DNA of 64,000 nt from a bacterium. GTDB lineage: Bacteria; Krumholzibacteriota; Krumholzibacteriia; JACNKJ01. Below are positions 26,903 to 35,808 of this stretch, piece by piece. The translations under genes and the position numbers were made by a program. How positions within the stretch are numbered: position 1 is the stretch's first letter; every line of letters begins with the position of its first letter. The DNA lies in contig JAAEPZ010000253.1 in assembly GCA_024231955.1 (NCBI GenBank), forward strand, positions 62,001 to 126,000. The letters run 5' to 3'. The notes below the pieces were generated by a model. The model worked only from the letters and a program-made list of their open reading frames with translations. It searched no databases and was not told the origin of the DNA.

Positions 26903-28564
26903 CTACATACGCTCGGGCGCTTCGACACCCAGGTGGTCAAGACCATTGGCCAGCACCTGGGCGGTAGCCCGGGTCAGCGCCAACCGGGCCTGACTCAACC
27001 CGACATCTTCAGTAACGACCTGACATTCATGGTAGAACTTGTGGAAGCAAGTGGCCGTGTCCACAAGGTAATTGAAGAGCCGGTTGGGCTCACGTGCGTC
27101 CGCCGCCGAGATGATGGCGGCCGGGAACTGCTCCAGGAACTTGATCAGGGCCAGCTCCTCGGGACCGTCAAGACGGCTCAAATCGAGGTCCGGGCCGAAT
27201 TCGATCGACAGCCCCGCCTCAACGGCCTTGCGGGTCACACCGGCGATTCTGGCCGTGGCATACTGGGCGTAGAAGACGCGACTCTTGCTGCTCTGCTCCC
27301 GCGCCAGGGTCAGGTCGAACTCCAGATGACTGTCCCGACGGCGAGTCAGGAAATAGGTCCGGGCAACATCCACCCCCACGTCCTCCACCAGATCCGCCAT
27401 CGTCACGAACTCGCCGGCCCGTTTGCTCATCGCGACGGCCTCGCCGTTCTCGACCAGCGTCACCCACTGCAGCAGGAGAATCTCCAGCCACCCTGCGGGA
27501 GCGCCGATAGCGGTCGCGATCGCCTGCATCCGCGCGATATGTCCGTGATGATCGGGACCGAGGACATTGATGGCCTTGGTGAAGCCACGTTCCAGTTTGT
27601 CCAGATGGTAGGCTGCGTCCGCCAGGAAGTATGTGGGACGACCATCGCTGCGGATGACGACCCGATCCTTCTCGTCGCCGAAATCACTGGAGCGGAACCA
27701 GCGCGCCCCATCGGCCTCGTAAATGAGTCCCTTGGCTTCGAACAGCTCCAGCACCGCCAGCACCTTGCCGCTGGCGTGGAGCTCCTTCTCGCTGAACCAG
27801 ACATCGAAAGGGGCCCGGAAACGTTCCATCTCCCGTTTGATCTGCACCTGGATCATCTGCACGGCCCATTGCGCATAGCCGACCAGAGCCTCCTCCTCCG
27901 GCAGCGCATCCCAGGCCGTGATCGATTCGGCGGCTTCGGCAACCAGGGTTCGGGCCATATCGACCAGGTAGAGACCGTGATAACCATTTTCGGGCAGCTC
28001 CAGCGGGTCACCCGCGAGCTCCCTGACCCGGGCGCGCAGGCTACCGCCCAGTGCGCGCACCTGGGCTCCGGCATCGTTGAGGTAGTATTCGCTGGTCACG
28101 CTGTAACCAGCGCACTGCAAGAGCCTGGCAAGCGCGGATCCAAACGCCGCCGCGCGGGCGCTGACCACAACCGGCGGACCCGTGGGATTGGCGCTGACGA
28201 ACTCCAGGTTGATCGTCTTGCCCGCGCCGTGATCGCTCTTGCCGAACTCCCTGCCCGCATCGAGGATCCGACGGAGGATCCCCTGCACCTGCTCCTGCGC
28301 CAGACGGAAATTGAGGAAGCCGGGTCCGGCGATCTCGGCCGTCGCCTTGCCCTCGAGACGCCCGTTCAGCCAGGCGGCGAGTTCAGAGGCAAGATCCCGG
28401 GGCGGCAGACCGGCGGCTTTGGCGGTCATCATGCAGATGTTGCTGCTCAAGTCGCCGTGAGTCGTATCCTTGGGGACGGACATCGGAATTCGGGACGGCA
28501 GACCGACCGCCGGATGAGTTCCGGCAAAGAACTCGGCAATCAGGTCAACGATGGTCTCTTTCAT
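26903..28564 (-). CDS. argS: Arginyl-tRNA synthetase with altered HIGH motif
   Basis: 553-residue class I synthetase charging tRNA-Arg. The N-terminal Add1 domain ends GPGFLNFRLA. The catalytic core begins EFVSANPTGPP. In most ArgRS the next residues are L-H-V-G-H; here they are P131-V-V-V-S135, so both histidines of HIGH are missing, confirmed in the nucleotide sequence at about 28160-28172. The downstream motif reads AMSKRAG (Met379, Lys381), with the first Lys of KMSKR replaced by Ala. The anticodon-binding DALR domain (ARLALTRATAQVLANGLDHLGVEAPERM) is intact. The ATG overlaps the rsfS stop. Confidence 0.93.
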   Translation of the reverse strand: MKETIVDLIAEFFAGTHPAVGLPSRIPMSVPKDTTHGDLSSNICMMTAKAAGLPPRDLASELAAWLNGRLEGKATAEIAGPGFLNFRLAQEQVQGILRRILDAGREFGKSDHGAGKTINLEFVSANPTGPPVVVSARAAAFGSALARLLQCAGYSVTSEYYLNDAGAQVRALGGSLRARVRELAGDPLELPENGYHGLYLVDMARTLVAEAAESITAWDALPEEEALVGYAQWAVQMIQVQIKREMERFRAPFDVWFSEKELHASGKVLAVLELFEAKGLIYEADGARWFRSSDFGDEKDRVVIRSDGRPTYFLADAAYHLDKLERGFTKAINVLGPDHHGHIARMQAIATAIGAPAGWLEILLLQWVTLVENGEAVAMSKRAGEFVTMADLVEDVGVDVARTYFLTRRRDSHLEFDLTLAREQSSKSRVFYAQYATARIAGVTRKAVEAGLSIEFGPDLDLSRLDGPEELALIKFLEQFPAAIISAADAREPNRLFNYLVDTATCFHKFYHECQVVTEDVGLSQARLALTRATAQVLANGLDHLGVEAPERM

Positions 28565-28950
28565 TCACCGCTCCCGGGTAGCGGGGATTCATCAACGATC
28601 AGTTCACGCGGCGCATCGCCCCAGAATTTCTCCAGCGAATAGTACTCGCGGGTTTCGTTCCGGAAAACATGAACAACGATGTTGACGTAATCCAACAGGA
28701 CCCAGCGCAGCGTGTCATTCCCCTCGACATGCCAGGGCTTGGCCTTCTCGGGCAACTCAAGACAGGCATCCTCGATGCTGTTGGCGATGGCCCTCACCTG
28801 GACTTCACTCTGCCCAGAGCAGATCACGAAGAAATCCGCAATCGGACTCAACTTGCGGAGATCCAGAATCACGACATCTTCGGCCTTCTTGTTCAGCGCA
28901 AACTGCGCCGCCGCTGCGGCCAGCTCCTTGCTGCTCAATTCCTGACTCAC
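28561..28950 (-). CDS. rsfS: Ribosome silencing factor RsfS
   Basis: 129 residues from the GTG at 28950, which has AGGAGG 4 bases upstream; the open frame continues 17 codons further up without a site. The protein has KAEDVVILDLRKLSPIADFF, VICSGQSEVQVRAIANSI and VLLDYVNIVVHVF..ETREYYSLEKFWGDA, the standard Iojap/RsfS pattern. It binds L14 and blocks subunit joining in starvation. It overlaps argS by ATGA. Confidence 0.94.
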   Translation of the reverse strand: MSQELSSKELAAAAAQFALNKKAEDVVILDLRKLSPIADFFVICSGQSEVQVRAIANSIEDACLELPEKAKPWHVEGNDTLRWVLLDYVNIVVHVFRNETREYYSLEKFWGDAPRELIVDESPLPGSGE

Positions 28951-29083
28951 GTATCCTCCTAAATGCTGGTGCGTTCGAGACTGGAAGGTACAACAGGACA
29001 AAAAAAAGGGAAAGGGGGCAAGCGGGGACAGATGGGATTTGACTCCCGGCAGTATGTTGGCGCTGGATGTCGAATACTTGCCG

Positions 29084-30103
29084 CTACAGATTCCGGCCCA
29101 GGATATAGTCTATCAGGATCTCCAGGGCGATGATGGTCTCCCCGTCCACGTCCTGCTGAAGCGCAGACAGGTTCTTACGGGCCTCATCGCTGCGCAGGCG
29201 GGCCTCCCGCTTCGCAGCCTCCACCCCACCTAGCTCCAGCACGAGATTGACGATCTTTTCCCGATTCTCGCCCGGAAAGTGGAGCATGTTCTCAAGCTCC
29301 GTTCTCCCGGCCGGGGAGGCCTGATCATGAGCCAACAGGAACGGAAGCGTCAGTGTCTTTTCGGCAACATCGCTGCCCACCGGTTTGCCGAGGGTATTGG
29401 TATCGGCGATGTAATCCAGAATGTCGTCCACCACCTGAAAGGCGAGTCCGATGTTGCGTCCGAAGAGAGCATAGGCGTTGATGATATTCTCGGAGAAGTC
29501 CCCCAGGATCGCTCCCGAACGGCAGCTCGTTTCGATCAGCCGAGCGGTCTTCTCGTTGATTACGTCGAAGTACTCCGACTGGGTGGGGATCCGACCGTTG
29601 CGCAGCCCTACCTGCATCAGTTCACCCACACTCATCTGGTGAACGGTCGTGGCCATCAGGTCAATGATCGGCCGCAGATCGGCCGCGAGCATGAGGGTGA
29701 TGGCGCGGGAGTAGATGAAGTCCCCCATGAGCACAGCCGAACCGGCTCCATCGCTGGCATTCAAGGTCGGCTTCCCTCGTCGGCAATGGCTGCCGTCGAC
29801 TACGTCATCGTGTAGCAGCGTTGCGGTGTGGATCATCTCCAGGACCGCGGCCGTCAGGAGCACTGCGTCAGATGAGGATCCGGGGCTGCCGGCCGCCAGG
29901 ATGTGAAGCGCCGGACGCAGCCGCTTCCCCCCCTGGGCGAAGACCTTTTCGTTCAGGCTGCGGATGTAGGCCACATCCGAACCCAGACGATCCCGCATCA
30001 ACTCCTCGGTTCTGCTCAGGTCATATATAACGGCATCCTTCAGACCGGATCGCTCCAGCTTGATGCCCTTGAGGAAAGCGGGTTTCAAAGCAACTCCCAA
30101 CAT
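29084..30103 (-). CDS. Trans-polyprenyl diphosphate synthase (hepta/octaprenyl type)
   Basis: 339 residues. The first Asp-rich motif is LLHDDVVDGSHCRRGKPTLN (Asp99, 100, 103) and the second is FQVVDDILDY (Asp226, 227, 230), with GGKRLRPALHIL before them. It extends FPP with IPP to make the side chain of menaquinone or ubiquinone. Chain length is not certain; the residues before the first motif (ATLLHDD, small Ala/Thr) favour a long product. The annotated ATG has no ribosome site, and a TTG five codons later follows GGGAG, so the true N-terminus is uncertain. Confidence 0.92.
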   Translation of the reverse strand: MLGVALKPAFLKGIKLERSGLKDAVIYDLSRTEELMRDRLGSDVAYIRSLNEKVFAQGGKRLRPALHILAAGSPGSSSDAVLLTAAVLEMIHTATLLHDDVVDGSHCRRGKPTLNASDGAGSAVLMGDFIYSRAITLMLAADLRPIIDLMATTVHQMSVGELMQVGLRNGRIPTQSEYFDVINEKTARLIETSCRSGAILGDFSENIINAYALFGRNIGLAFQVVDDILDYIADTNTLGKPVGSDVAEKTLTLPFLLAHDQASPAGRTELENMLHFPGENREKIVNLVLELGGVEAAKREARLRSDEARKNLSALQQDVDGETIIALEILIDYILGRNL

Positions 30104-30140
30104 AAAGTCATACTCAGTGCAGTTTTGGGATCAAGCTGGC

Positions 30141-30169
30141 AAGCTATCATATGCCCCAACTACTGTCAA
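30141..30169 (-). promoter_or_regulatory. Putative promoter of the polyprenyl synthase gene
   Basis: Reverse strand TTGACA (30164-30169), 17-base spacer, TAGCTT (30141-30146). It is in the 100-bp gap between tatC and the synthase gene. Confidence 0.42.
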
Positions 30170-30203
30170 CGGGACCATCCCCGGGCGATCCGGCGAAAAC
30201 CGG

Positions 30204-31028
30204 TCACAAACTCATGTCGTCATCCGGCGCATTTTGCTCATCATCCTGAGGGGTATCGCCCGGATCGGATTCCTCCGCCACATCATCGGCACCCTCCTCC
30301 CGCCTCCGACGGCGTTCGACCGATAGCGCCACAACGGAACTGGCCATGTAAAGGATGAAGAGCGGAACGCTCATAGCCAGTTGGCTGATGACATCCGGCG
30401 GCGTGAGGACCGAACTGAACACGAGCATGATTATGAAGGCCACACGCCACTGTTTGAGCAGCCAGCGTGGCGAAAGCAGACCAAGCAACGTCAGGACGAA
30501 AATGATCAGGGGCAGTTGAAAGACGATGCCGAAGGCCACACAGAGTTTGGCCACGATTCCGAACAGAGAGGTGATCCCCACTGTCATCACGACATCCTCC
30601 GGCACCAGACGGTAGAAATAACCCATGGTGATCGGCGTTATCACCAGATAGGAGAAGGCGGTGCCGCCGTAGAACAGAAGCGTCGAGATGATGAACAGCG
30701 GGCGCACCTTGGATTTCTCGTGCTGATAGAGCGCCGGTGCGACGAAGCTCCAGATCTTGTAGATGACGATCGGCGTACCAACGAACAGCGCTGTCGCCGC
30801 ACTGACTTTGAGCCTGATCAGGAAGGCTTCCGGCGGGGAGAAGATATGTGCCGGTGAGTTCTCCGGCAGGAGACCGACAATCACATTGAGGATCCGACTC
30901 GAAAGGAACCAGGCCCCCCCCGTGCCGATCGCCAGGATCGTGAATACGGTAACCAGCACCTGGCGCAACTCGCCCAGGTGCTGGAGAAATGGCATGCGAT
31001 CCAGTTGCTCATCCATGTGCTCGGACAA
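30204..31028 (-). CDS. tatC: Sec-independent protein translocase TatC
   Basis: 274-residue inner-membrane receptor of the twin-arginine pathway. The N-terminus MPFLQHLGELRQVLV matches the cytoplasmic Tat receptor motif, and six hydrophobic segments follow, with FRLVPEDVVMTVGI and FGIVFQLPLIIFVLTLLGL between them. The C-terminal 45 residues are an Arg then Asp/Glu-rich tail not found in E. coli TatC. The start is probably the TTG at 31028, after GAGG; an ATG four codons later is the alternative. No tatA/B gene is in the window. Confidence 0.95.
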   Translation of the reverse strand: MSEHMDEQLDRMPFLQHLGELRQVLVTVFTILAIGTGGAWFLSSRILNVIVGLLPENSPAHIFSPPEAFLIRLKVSAATALFVGTPIVIYKIWSFVAPALYQHEKSKVRPLFIISTLLFYGGTAFSYLVITPITMGYFYRLVPEDVVMTVGITSLFGIVAKLCVAFGIVFQLPLIIFVLTLLGLLSPRWLLKQWRVAFIIMLVFSSVLTPPDVISQLAMSVPLFILYMASSVVALSVERRRRREEGADDVAEESDPGDTPQDDEQNAPDDDMSL

Positions 31029-31036
31029 TATAGCCT

Positions 31037-31930
31037 CTACTTGCCGAGATAGATGACCGTCGACGTTTCCGTGCTGGTGAACGACTGTTCGGGTCCGAAG
31101 GGTTCACCCTTATCATCCACCTCTTGCTGACTCAAAATGCTTTTGACCGAGGATTCGAAAGTGACGAATATCCCCGTCGCCTTGTCCATGTTGCCGTGCC
31201 CCTTGATATCGATGGAGCCCTTGATTCTGCCGCTACCCTGCGGCCCCTCGATGATGCCGTCGAGCATCAGTTTGCCCTTGATCTCTATCCGGGCGCAGTC
31301 GCGGAATTTCGCCACTTCGTCACGAACGTAGGTAAAGGTGATGATCGAATCGGTCAGAACGGAGGCCATAGGCCCCAGATCCTCCTCAGTGGCGATCTGC
31401 TGCCATGAACCGCCCGGGTGGACCACCTCGTCAGCCGGAGACATGTACAATGTCTGATCGACACTGGCCTTGAGCTGCTCAAACATGCCGTTGAATTCAT
31501 CGCTCTTGGAGGGCATGTTGATCGGCTCGCAGCTCTCGGCACTGCGCAGGAAACCGATCTTGAACCCCTCCAACTGTTTGAACTCCTTGATGGGCTCCAT
31601 CGTGATGGCCATGTCGTTCCGACGTGCTCCCTGAACCTTCGTGAACTTCACATCCGTGGACCAGTCACCTTTTTCATCCTGTTTCCAGCCGGTGGCGCGC
31701 CACTGGAACCGCAGACTGGAGACGAAGGATCCACCATGTAACTCCACCTCCTGGCTGTTGGAGACCGAGTACTTCATGTTCTCACCCGTCGGACGGAAAC
31801 TGAAATCCAGGGGGGGGAGATCGGTTTTCACTGCAACCGCGACATTGCCGCCGCCACCGCAACCAGCCAGCAAACCGACCATAACAGTCATCACCAGAGT
31901 GCTGAAAAATGCCTTACTGCGAAACATCAT
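31037..31930 (-). CDS. Hypothetical lipoprotein
   Basis: 297 residues with a lipobox LLAGC at about residue 24 followed by GGGG, so a lipid-anchored envelope protein. The mature part is beta-rich with repeated short strands ([60 protein letters not shown]). I do not recognise the family; the layout resembles the DUF6263-type lipoproteins that measure as a single beta domain, but this is only an impression. The ATG overlaps the nrdR stop (ATGA), and tatC starts 8 bp after its stop. Confidence 0.75.
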   Translation of the reverse strand: MMFRSKAFFSTLVMTVMVGLLAGCGGGGNVAVAVKTDLPPLDFSFRPTGENMKYSVSNSQEVELHGGSFVSSLRFQWRATGWKQDEKGDWSTDVKFTKVQGARRNDMAITMEPIKEFKQLEGFKIGFLRSAESCEPINMPSKSDEFNGMFEQLKASVDQTLYMSPADEVVHPGGSWQQIATEEDLGPMASVLTDSIITFTYVRDEVAKFRDCARIEIKGKLMLDGIIEGPQGSGRIKGSIDIKGHGNMDKATGIFVTFESSVKSILSQQEVDDKGEPFGPEQSFTSTETSTVIYLGK

Positions 31931-32403
31931 TTTCCTTTCCGCTCTTCACGCTTGTCGAGCAGTGTTTCCAGTTCACTAGTGAACTGGTTCAAATCGGTGA
32001 AACGTCGATAGACCGATGCGAAACGGACATACGCGACCTCGTCCAGGTCCTGTAGCCGTAACATAACCTCCTCACCCAGCTGTTTGGAAGTCAGTTCTCC
32101 ACCCAGACTGGAGTAAACGACCTTTCTTTCGACGCTATCGACAAGTGCTTCCAGATCTTCGCGCGAGACGGGCCGCTTCTCGCAAGCTCGCAGCAACCCC
32201 CCCAGGATCTTGCCGCGATCGTAGGAGACGCGCCGGCCATCCGTTTTGACGACGGTAACCGGACTGCGCTCTACGTACTCATAAGTAGTGAAACGGGCAG
32301 TGCAGGCCAGGCATTCGCGCCGTCGACGCACCGCCTCACCTTCACGAGTACTGCGAGAATCGACAACCCTGTCCTCCATGTGTCCACAGAAGGGGCACTT
32401 CAC
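31927..32403 (-). CDS. nrdR: Transcriptional repressor NrdR
   Basis: 158 residues. Zinc ribbon Cys3, Cys6, Cys31, Cys34 (MKCPFCG...CLAC), then the ATP-cone domain ([20 protein letters not shown]). NrdR senses ATP/dATP and represses ribonucleotide reductase genes by binding NrdR boxes; no nrd gene is in the window. The start is a GTG with GGAGGTGAG upstream. It is the distal part of the glyA operon. Confidence 0.97.
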   Translation of the reverse strand: MKCPFCGHMEDRVVDSRSTREGEAVRRRRECLACTARFTTYEYVERSPVTVVKTDGRRVSYDRGKILGGLLRACEKRPVSREDLEALVDSVERKVVYSSLGGELTSKQLGEEVMLRLQDLDEVAYVRFASVYRRFTDLNQFTSELETLLDKREERKGK

Positions 32404-32437
32404 ATCTCACCTCCGTTTATCTGACGCACTCACATCA

Positions 32438-33709
32438 CTAGAATCTTGCTTTCGAACCCTCCGCATAGAGGGGGAAAGCCGTGGCAAGGTCCTTGACCTG
32501 CTTGGCCACTACCGGCACCTTCTCATCGAGGGCGCTTTCGGATGTCGCCAACGCATCCAGGGTTTCGGCAATCATGCCGCCGATGGCCTTCATCTCCTCT
32601 TCGCCCATGCCGCGTGTGCTCAAAGCCGGGGTGCCGATCCGCACGCCGCTTGTGACGAAGGGACTCCGCTCATCGAAGGGCACGGTATTCTTGTTGACAG
32701 TGATCCCAACTTTTTCCAGGGCAGCTTCGGCCACGGCGCCCGTGATCTCCGTGCCGCGGAAATTGATGATGATCTGGTGGTTGTCTGTGCCGCCGGAGAC
32801 CAGCTTGTAGCCACGCTCAAGCAGCGTCGCAGCCAGGGCCCCGGCATTGGCCACGACCTGGGCGGCGTATTCCTTGAACTCGGGACGGAGAGCCTCCTTG
32901 AAGCACACGGCCTTGGCGGCGATAATGTGCATGAAGGGACCACCCTGGTTGCCCGGGAAATTGACTTTGTTGATCGCGTTGACGTGATCCTTCTTCTCGA
33001 GGATCAGACCGCCACGGGGACCGCGCAGGGTCTTGTGGGTGGTCGAGGTGACGACATCGGCCCAGGGCACCGGGCTGGGATGCACACCACCGGCGACCAG
33101 ACCCGCGATATGGGCCATGTCCACGACCAGGATGGCGCCGACCTCGTCCGCCGCCGCGCGGAACTTCTCGAAATCGATGAAGCGGGGATACGCGCTCGCG
33201 CCGCACATGATCAGCTTGGGCTGCTCGCGGCGGGCTATCTCGAGCATCTCGTCGTAATCGATGGTCTCGGTCCCCTCGGAGACTCCGTAGGGTACGACCT
33301 CGAAGAACTTGCCGGAGAAGTTCAGCGGGTGGCCGTGGCTCAGGTGACCGCCATGGGACAGGTTCATCCCCATGATCTTGTCGCCGGGTTCCAGGAAGGC
33401 CATATAGGCAGTGATGTTGGCCTGCGTGCCCGAGTGGGGCTGCACGTTGGCGCGTTCGGAACCGAAGAGTTCACGGGCACGATTGCGCGCCAGCTTCTCG
33501 ACCTCGTCGACATGCTCGCAGCCGCCGTAGTAACGCTTGCCGGGATACCCCTCGGCATACTTATTGGTGAGAACGGATCCCATGGCCTGCATGATTGCCG
33601 GGGAGACGAAATTCTCCGACGCGATCATTTCGAGTCCAAACTCCTGCCGGGACAGTTCGCCCTGCATCGCGTCGTAAACATCGGGATCGATCTTCTTGAT
33701 CAGTTCCAC
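32438..33709 (-). CDS. glyA: Serine hydroxymethyltransferase
   Basis: 423-residue PLP enzyme interconverting serine plus tetrahydrofolate with glycine plus methylene-tetrahydrofolate. The Schiff-base lysine is Lys226 in [12 protein letters not shown]. Other signatures are [24 protein letters not shown] and [12 protein letters not shown]. The start is a GTG with GGAGG 7 bases upstream. It supplies glycine and one-carbon units to the purine genes purD and purE upstream in the same run. Confidence 0.97.
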   Translation of the reverse strand: MELIKKIDPDVYDAMQGELSRQEFGLEMIASENFVSPAIMQAMGSVLTNKYAEGYPGKRYYGGCEHVDEVEKLARNRARELFGSERANVQPHSGTQANITAYMAFLEPGDKIMGMNLSHGGHLSHGHPLNFSGKFFEVVPYGVSEGTETIDYDEMLEIARREQPKLIMCGASAYPRFIDFEKFRAAADEVGAILVVDMAHIAGLVAGGVHPSPVPWADVVTSTTHKTLRGPRGGLILEKKDHVNAINKVNFPGNQGGPFMHIIAAKAVCFKEALRPEFKEYAAQVVANAGALAATLLERGYKLVSGGTDNHQIIINFRGTEITGAVAEAALEKVGITVNKNTVPFDERSPFVTSGVRIGTPALSTRGMGEEEMKAIGGMIAETLDALATSESALDEKVPVVAKQVKDLATAFPLYAEGSKARF

Positions 33710-33749
33710 CCTATTACCTCCAAGATGTCCCCGCGGGGCGGGGCGGTTG

Positions 33750-34211
33750 TCAGACGCCTTCAGCGACGTCCCGTTGTCTGTCGAAATCGTTGATTTTGTC
33801 TATCCGGCGGGCGTGACGATCGCCGCCAAAAGCGGTTGCGAGCCAGAGCTCTACCCAGTCGCCGGCTTCACCGGCTTCCAGCCGATTGCCGGGCAGGACC
33901 AGGATATTGGCATCGTTGTGTTCACGGGAGAGTCGCACCGCATCCACATCCTGAACGAGTGCGGCCCGCGCACCCTGCACCTTGTTGGCGGCGATGGACA
34001 TGCCGATCCCCGTTCCGCAAATCAGGATTCCCCGCTCGACCTCGCCGGCCACCACCTTCCGGGCAACGGCAAAGGCATAATCGGGGTAATCCGCCGGGGA
34101 CTCATCATGACTGCCCAGATCCAGGACATCGTGCCCTGCGGCACGCAACCTGTCACGGAGCGCAGCCTTGAGTTTCAATCCGCGATGGTCCGTAGCAATA
34201 GCCAGCTGCAT
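33750..34211 (-). CDS. rpiB: Ribose-5-phosphate isomerase B
   Basis: 153 residues from the ATG at 34211, which has AAGGGG 6 bases upstream; a GTG two codons earlier is less likely. Motifs: [10 protein letters not shown] (Asp8, His9), [16 protein letters not shown], and [17 protein letters not shown] with Cys65 as the catalytic base. It links ribulose-5-phosphate and ribose-5-phosphate, feeding PRPP for purine synthesis. Gene order with LMW-PTP and yrdC upstream and glyA downstream is as in Bacillus subtilis ywlC-ywlE-ywlF-glyA. Confidence 0.96.
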   Translation of the reverse strand: MQLAIATDHRGLKLKAALRDRLRAAGHDVLDLGSHDESPADYPDYAFAVARKVVAGEVERGILICGTGIGMSIAANKVQGARAALVQDVDAVRLSREHNDANILVLPGNRLEAGEAGDWVELWLATAFGGDRHARRIDKINDFDRQRDVAEGV

Positions 34212-34244
34212 ATCCACCCCTTTTCGCCATGTAGCGAGTGTGTT

Positions 34245-34700
34245 TCAGAACTTCTCCAACGCCCGGCGGATATAGCCCTCGATCTCCCGGGCCGTCGCTT
34301 CGTAATCCTGACGACTGCCCATGTAGGGATCATCGACACCGGGACCGAGATAGGGCTCACCGGCCCACTCACTCAGCAGCAGAATCCTCTTGTTCTCCCC
34401 TCCGGAGATATCGGTGATCGCCAGACGGTGCTCCTCCTCAAGCGCTATCACCAGGTCAGCCTCCGCCAGGATCTCCGGAGTCAGCTGCCGGGAACGGTGG
34501 GCATCAATGCAGATCCCCCGCTCACGCAGGATATCGGCACCATGCCGACTGGGTCTCCGCCCCTGTGGCGCTCCGACCCCCGCCGAACTGACAACACCCG
34601 CCAACCCCTGTTCGGACAGGAGATGACGGGTCAAACCTTCGGCCATGGGGCTTCTGCAGATGTTCCCCGTGCATATGAACAGAATATGTTTAAGGCTCAT
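34245..34700 (-). CDS. Low-molecular-weight protein phosphatase
   Basis: 151 residues. The active-site loop CTGNICRS has the CX5R nucleophile Cys10 and Arg16 directly at the N-terminus, and the general acid Asp124 is in VDDPYMG. Homologues in the same gene position in Bacillus (YwlE) remove phosphate from arginine; the Thr rather than Leu or other residue in the P-loop should be compared to decide between phosphoarginine and phosphotyrosine. ATG overlaps the yrdC stop. Confidence 0.93.
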   Translation of the reverse strand: MSLKHILFICTGNICRSPMAEGLTRHLLSEQGLAGVVSSAGVGAPQGRRPSRHGADILRERGICIDAHRSRQLTPEILAEADLVIALEEEHRLAITDISGGENKRILLLSEWAGEPYLGPGVDDPYMGSRQDYEATAREIEGYIRRALEKF

Positions 34701-35353
34701 CCACCAGCAGCTTTCAACGCCAGGTTAAAAGGGACTTTTCCCTCCCGCACCACCTTGTACGGGTGGCAACTGAGATCGACCAGTGTGGAGGGTTGTGCCC
34801 CCTCTGCGGCCACTCGACTCTCGAGATCCGGGTCGGTGACGATCAGATCGACCTTGTTCGTGAACAGCTTAACAATTTCAGATCCAGATTCAAGAGTAGG
34901 TTCGCCCGCCATGTTGGCGCTGGTGGAGAGCAGAGGCATCTCCAACATACCCATAAGGTCCTGCAGGAACCCGGAATCGGGGATGCGGAAGGCGATGCGA
35001 CGCAGGCCGTCCTCACTCTCGGTCGTACACTCATCCGGTGCCGTGGCCGCAGCCGGCAAAATATAGGACACAGCCCCAGGGCTGTGTGCTTCGATCAGAT
35101 CACGCTCCTTGTCTCCCAGGTCGGCCCACTTCCCCACCATAGCCATGTCCTTGGCTAACAGGATAAGTCCCCTGGATTCATCGGAATAGCCTTTCAGATT
35201 AGCCATTTTACCCGCCATACCTCTCATCGTGGCGAGCCCATGGATTCCATAAAGAGTATCTGTCGGCAGGATTGCCATCCCACCGATAGTCAGAGCCCTG
35301 ATCGTCGTCAGCAGGGCCTTGGAATCCTGAACGCAGATCTGTTGATCCTTCAT
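34697..35353 (-). CDS. Threonylcarbamoyl-AMP synthase (YrdC/Sua5 family)
   Basis: 218 residues from the ATG at 35353, which overlaps the purE stop (ATGA) and has GGAG 7 bases upstream. Motifs: GGMAILPTDTLYGIHGLA, NLKGYSDESRGLILLAKD and PLLSTSANMAGEPT, corresponding to the YrdC PTDTVYGL, KxR and SAN boxes. It makes threonylcarbamoyl-AMP for t6A37 of ANN-decoding tRNAs. It lacks the C-terminal Sua5 domain. Several positions differ from E. coli TsaC, so it may be nearer YciO; the operon position favours the t6A role. Confidence 0.85.
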   Translation of the reverse strand: MKDQQICVQDSKALLTTIRALTIGGMAILPTDTLYGIHGLATMRGMAGKMANLKGYSDESRGLILLAKDMAMVGKWADLGDKERDLIEAHSPGAVSYILPAAATAPDECTTESEDGLRRIAFRIPDSGFLQDLMGMLEMPLLSTSANMAGEPTLESGSEIVKLFTNKVDLIVTDPDLESRVAAEGAQPSTLVDLSCHPYKVVREGKVPFNLALKAAGG

Positions 35354-35808
35354 GACTGGCTCCATTCTCCCCTGTAGGTTTCCAATTTCCGGGCGATGGA
35401 TTCGTCCTCCACACCCAGAATGGACGCGGCCAGCAATGCAGCGTTAACAGCGCCCCCCGTGCCGATAGCCACCGTCGCGACGGGAATCCCCCGCGGCATC
35501 TGCACCATTGACAGAAGAGCATCAACCCCCGCCAGTGCGCCGGCCTTTACGGGCACGCCGATCACGGGCAAGGTGGTGTGGGCCGCAACCACTCCAGGCA
35601 GGGCCGCACTCAACCCCGCCATTGCGATGATTGCTTTGAGACCGCGTTCACGAGCCCCTGAGGCGAATTCGCTGACACGGTCCGGTGTCCTGTGAGCACT
35701 GGCGATCTTTGTCTCGTATTCAATACCCATACGATCCAGTGTGTCAGTGCAAGGTTTGAGTAGATCGCTATCTGATGCACTTCCCAAGATGATTCCTACT
35801 TTAGGCAT
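35350..35808 (-). CDS. purE: N5-carboxyaminoimidazole ribonucleotide mutase
   Basis: 152 residues. GIILGSASDSDLLKPC, KIASAHRTPDRV and IAMAGLSAALPGVVAAHTTLPVIGVP are PurE class I signatures; the His in SAHRT is catalytic. It rearranges N5-CAIR to CAIR. No purK is in the window. GGAGG precedes the ATG, which overlaps the purD stop by 8 bp. Confidence 0.97.
   Translation of the reverse strand: MPKVGIILGSASDSDLLKPCTDTLDRMGIEYETKIASAHRTPDRVSEFASGARERGLKAIIAMAGLSAALPGVVAAHTTLPVIGVPVKAGALAGVDALLSMVQMPRGIPVATVAIGTGGAVNAALLAASILGVEDESIARKLETYRGEWSQS

Noticed and set aside
26933..28642. 569-codon forward open frame
   Set aside because: Mirror of argS; rich in His/Gln/Gly, no ribosome site or domain.
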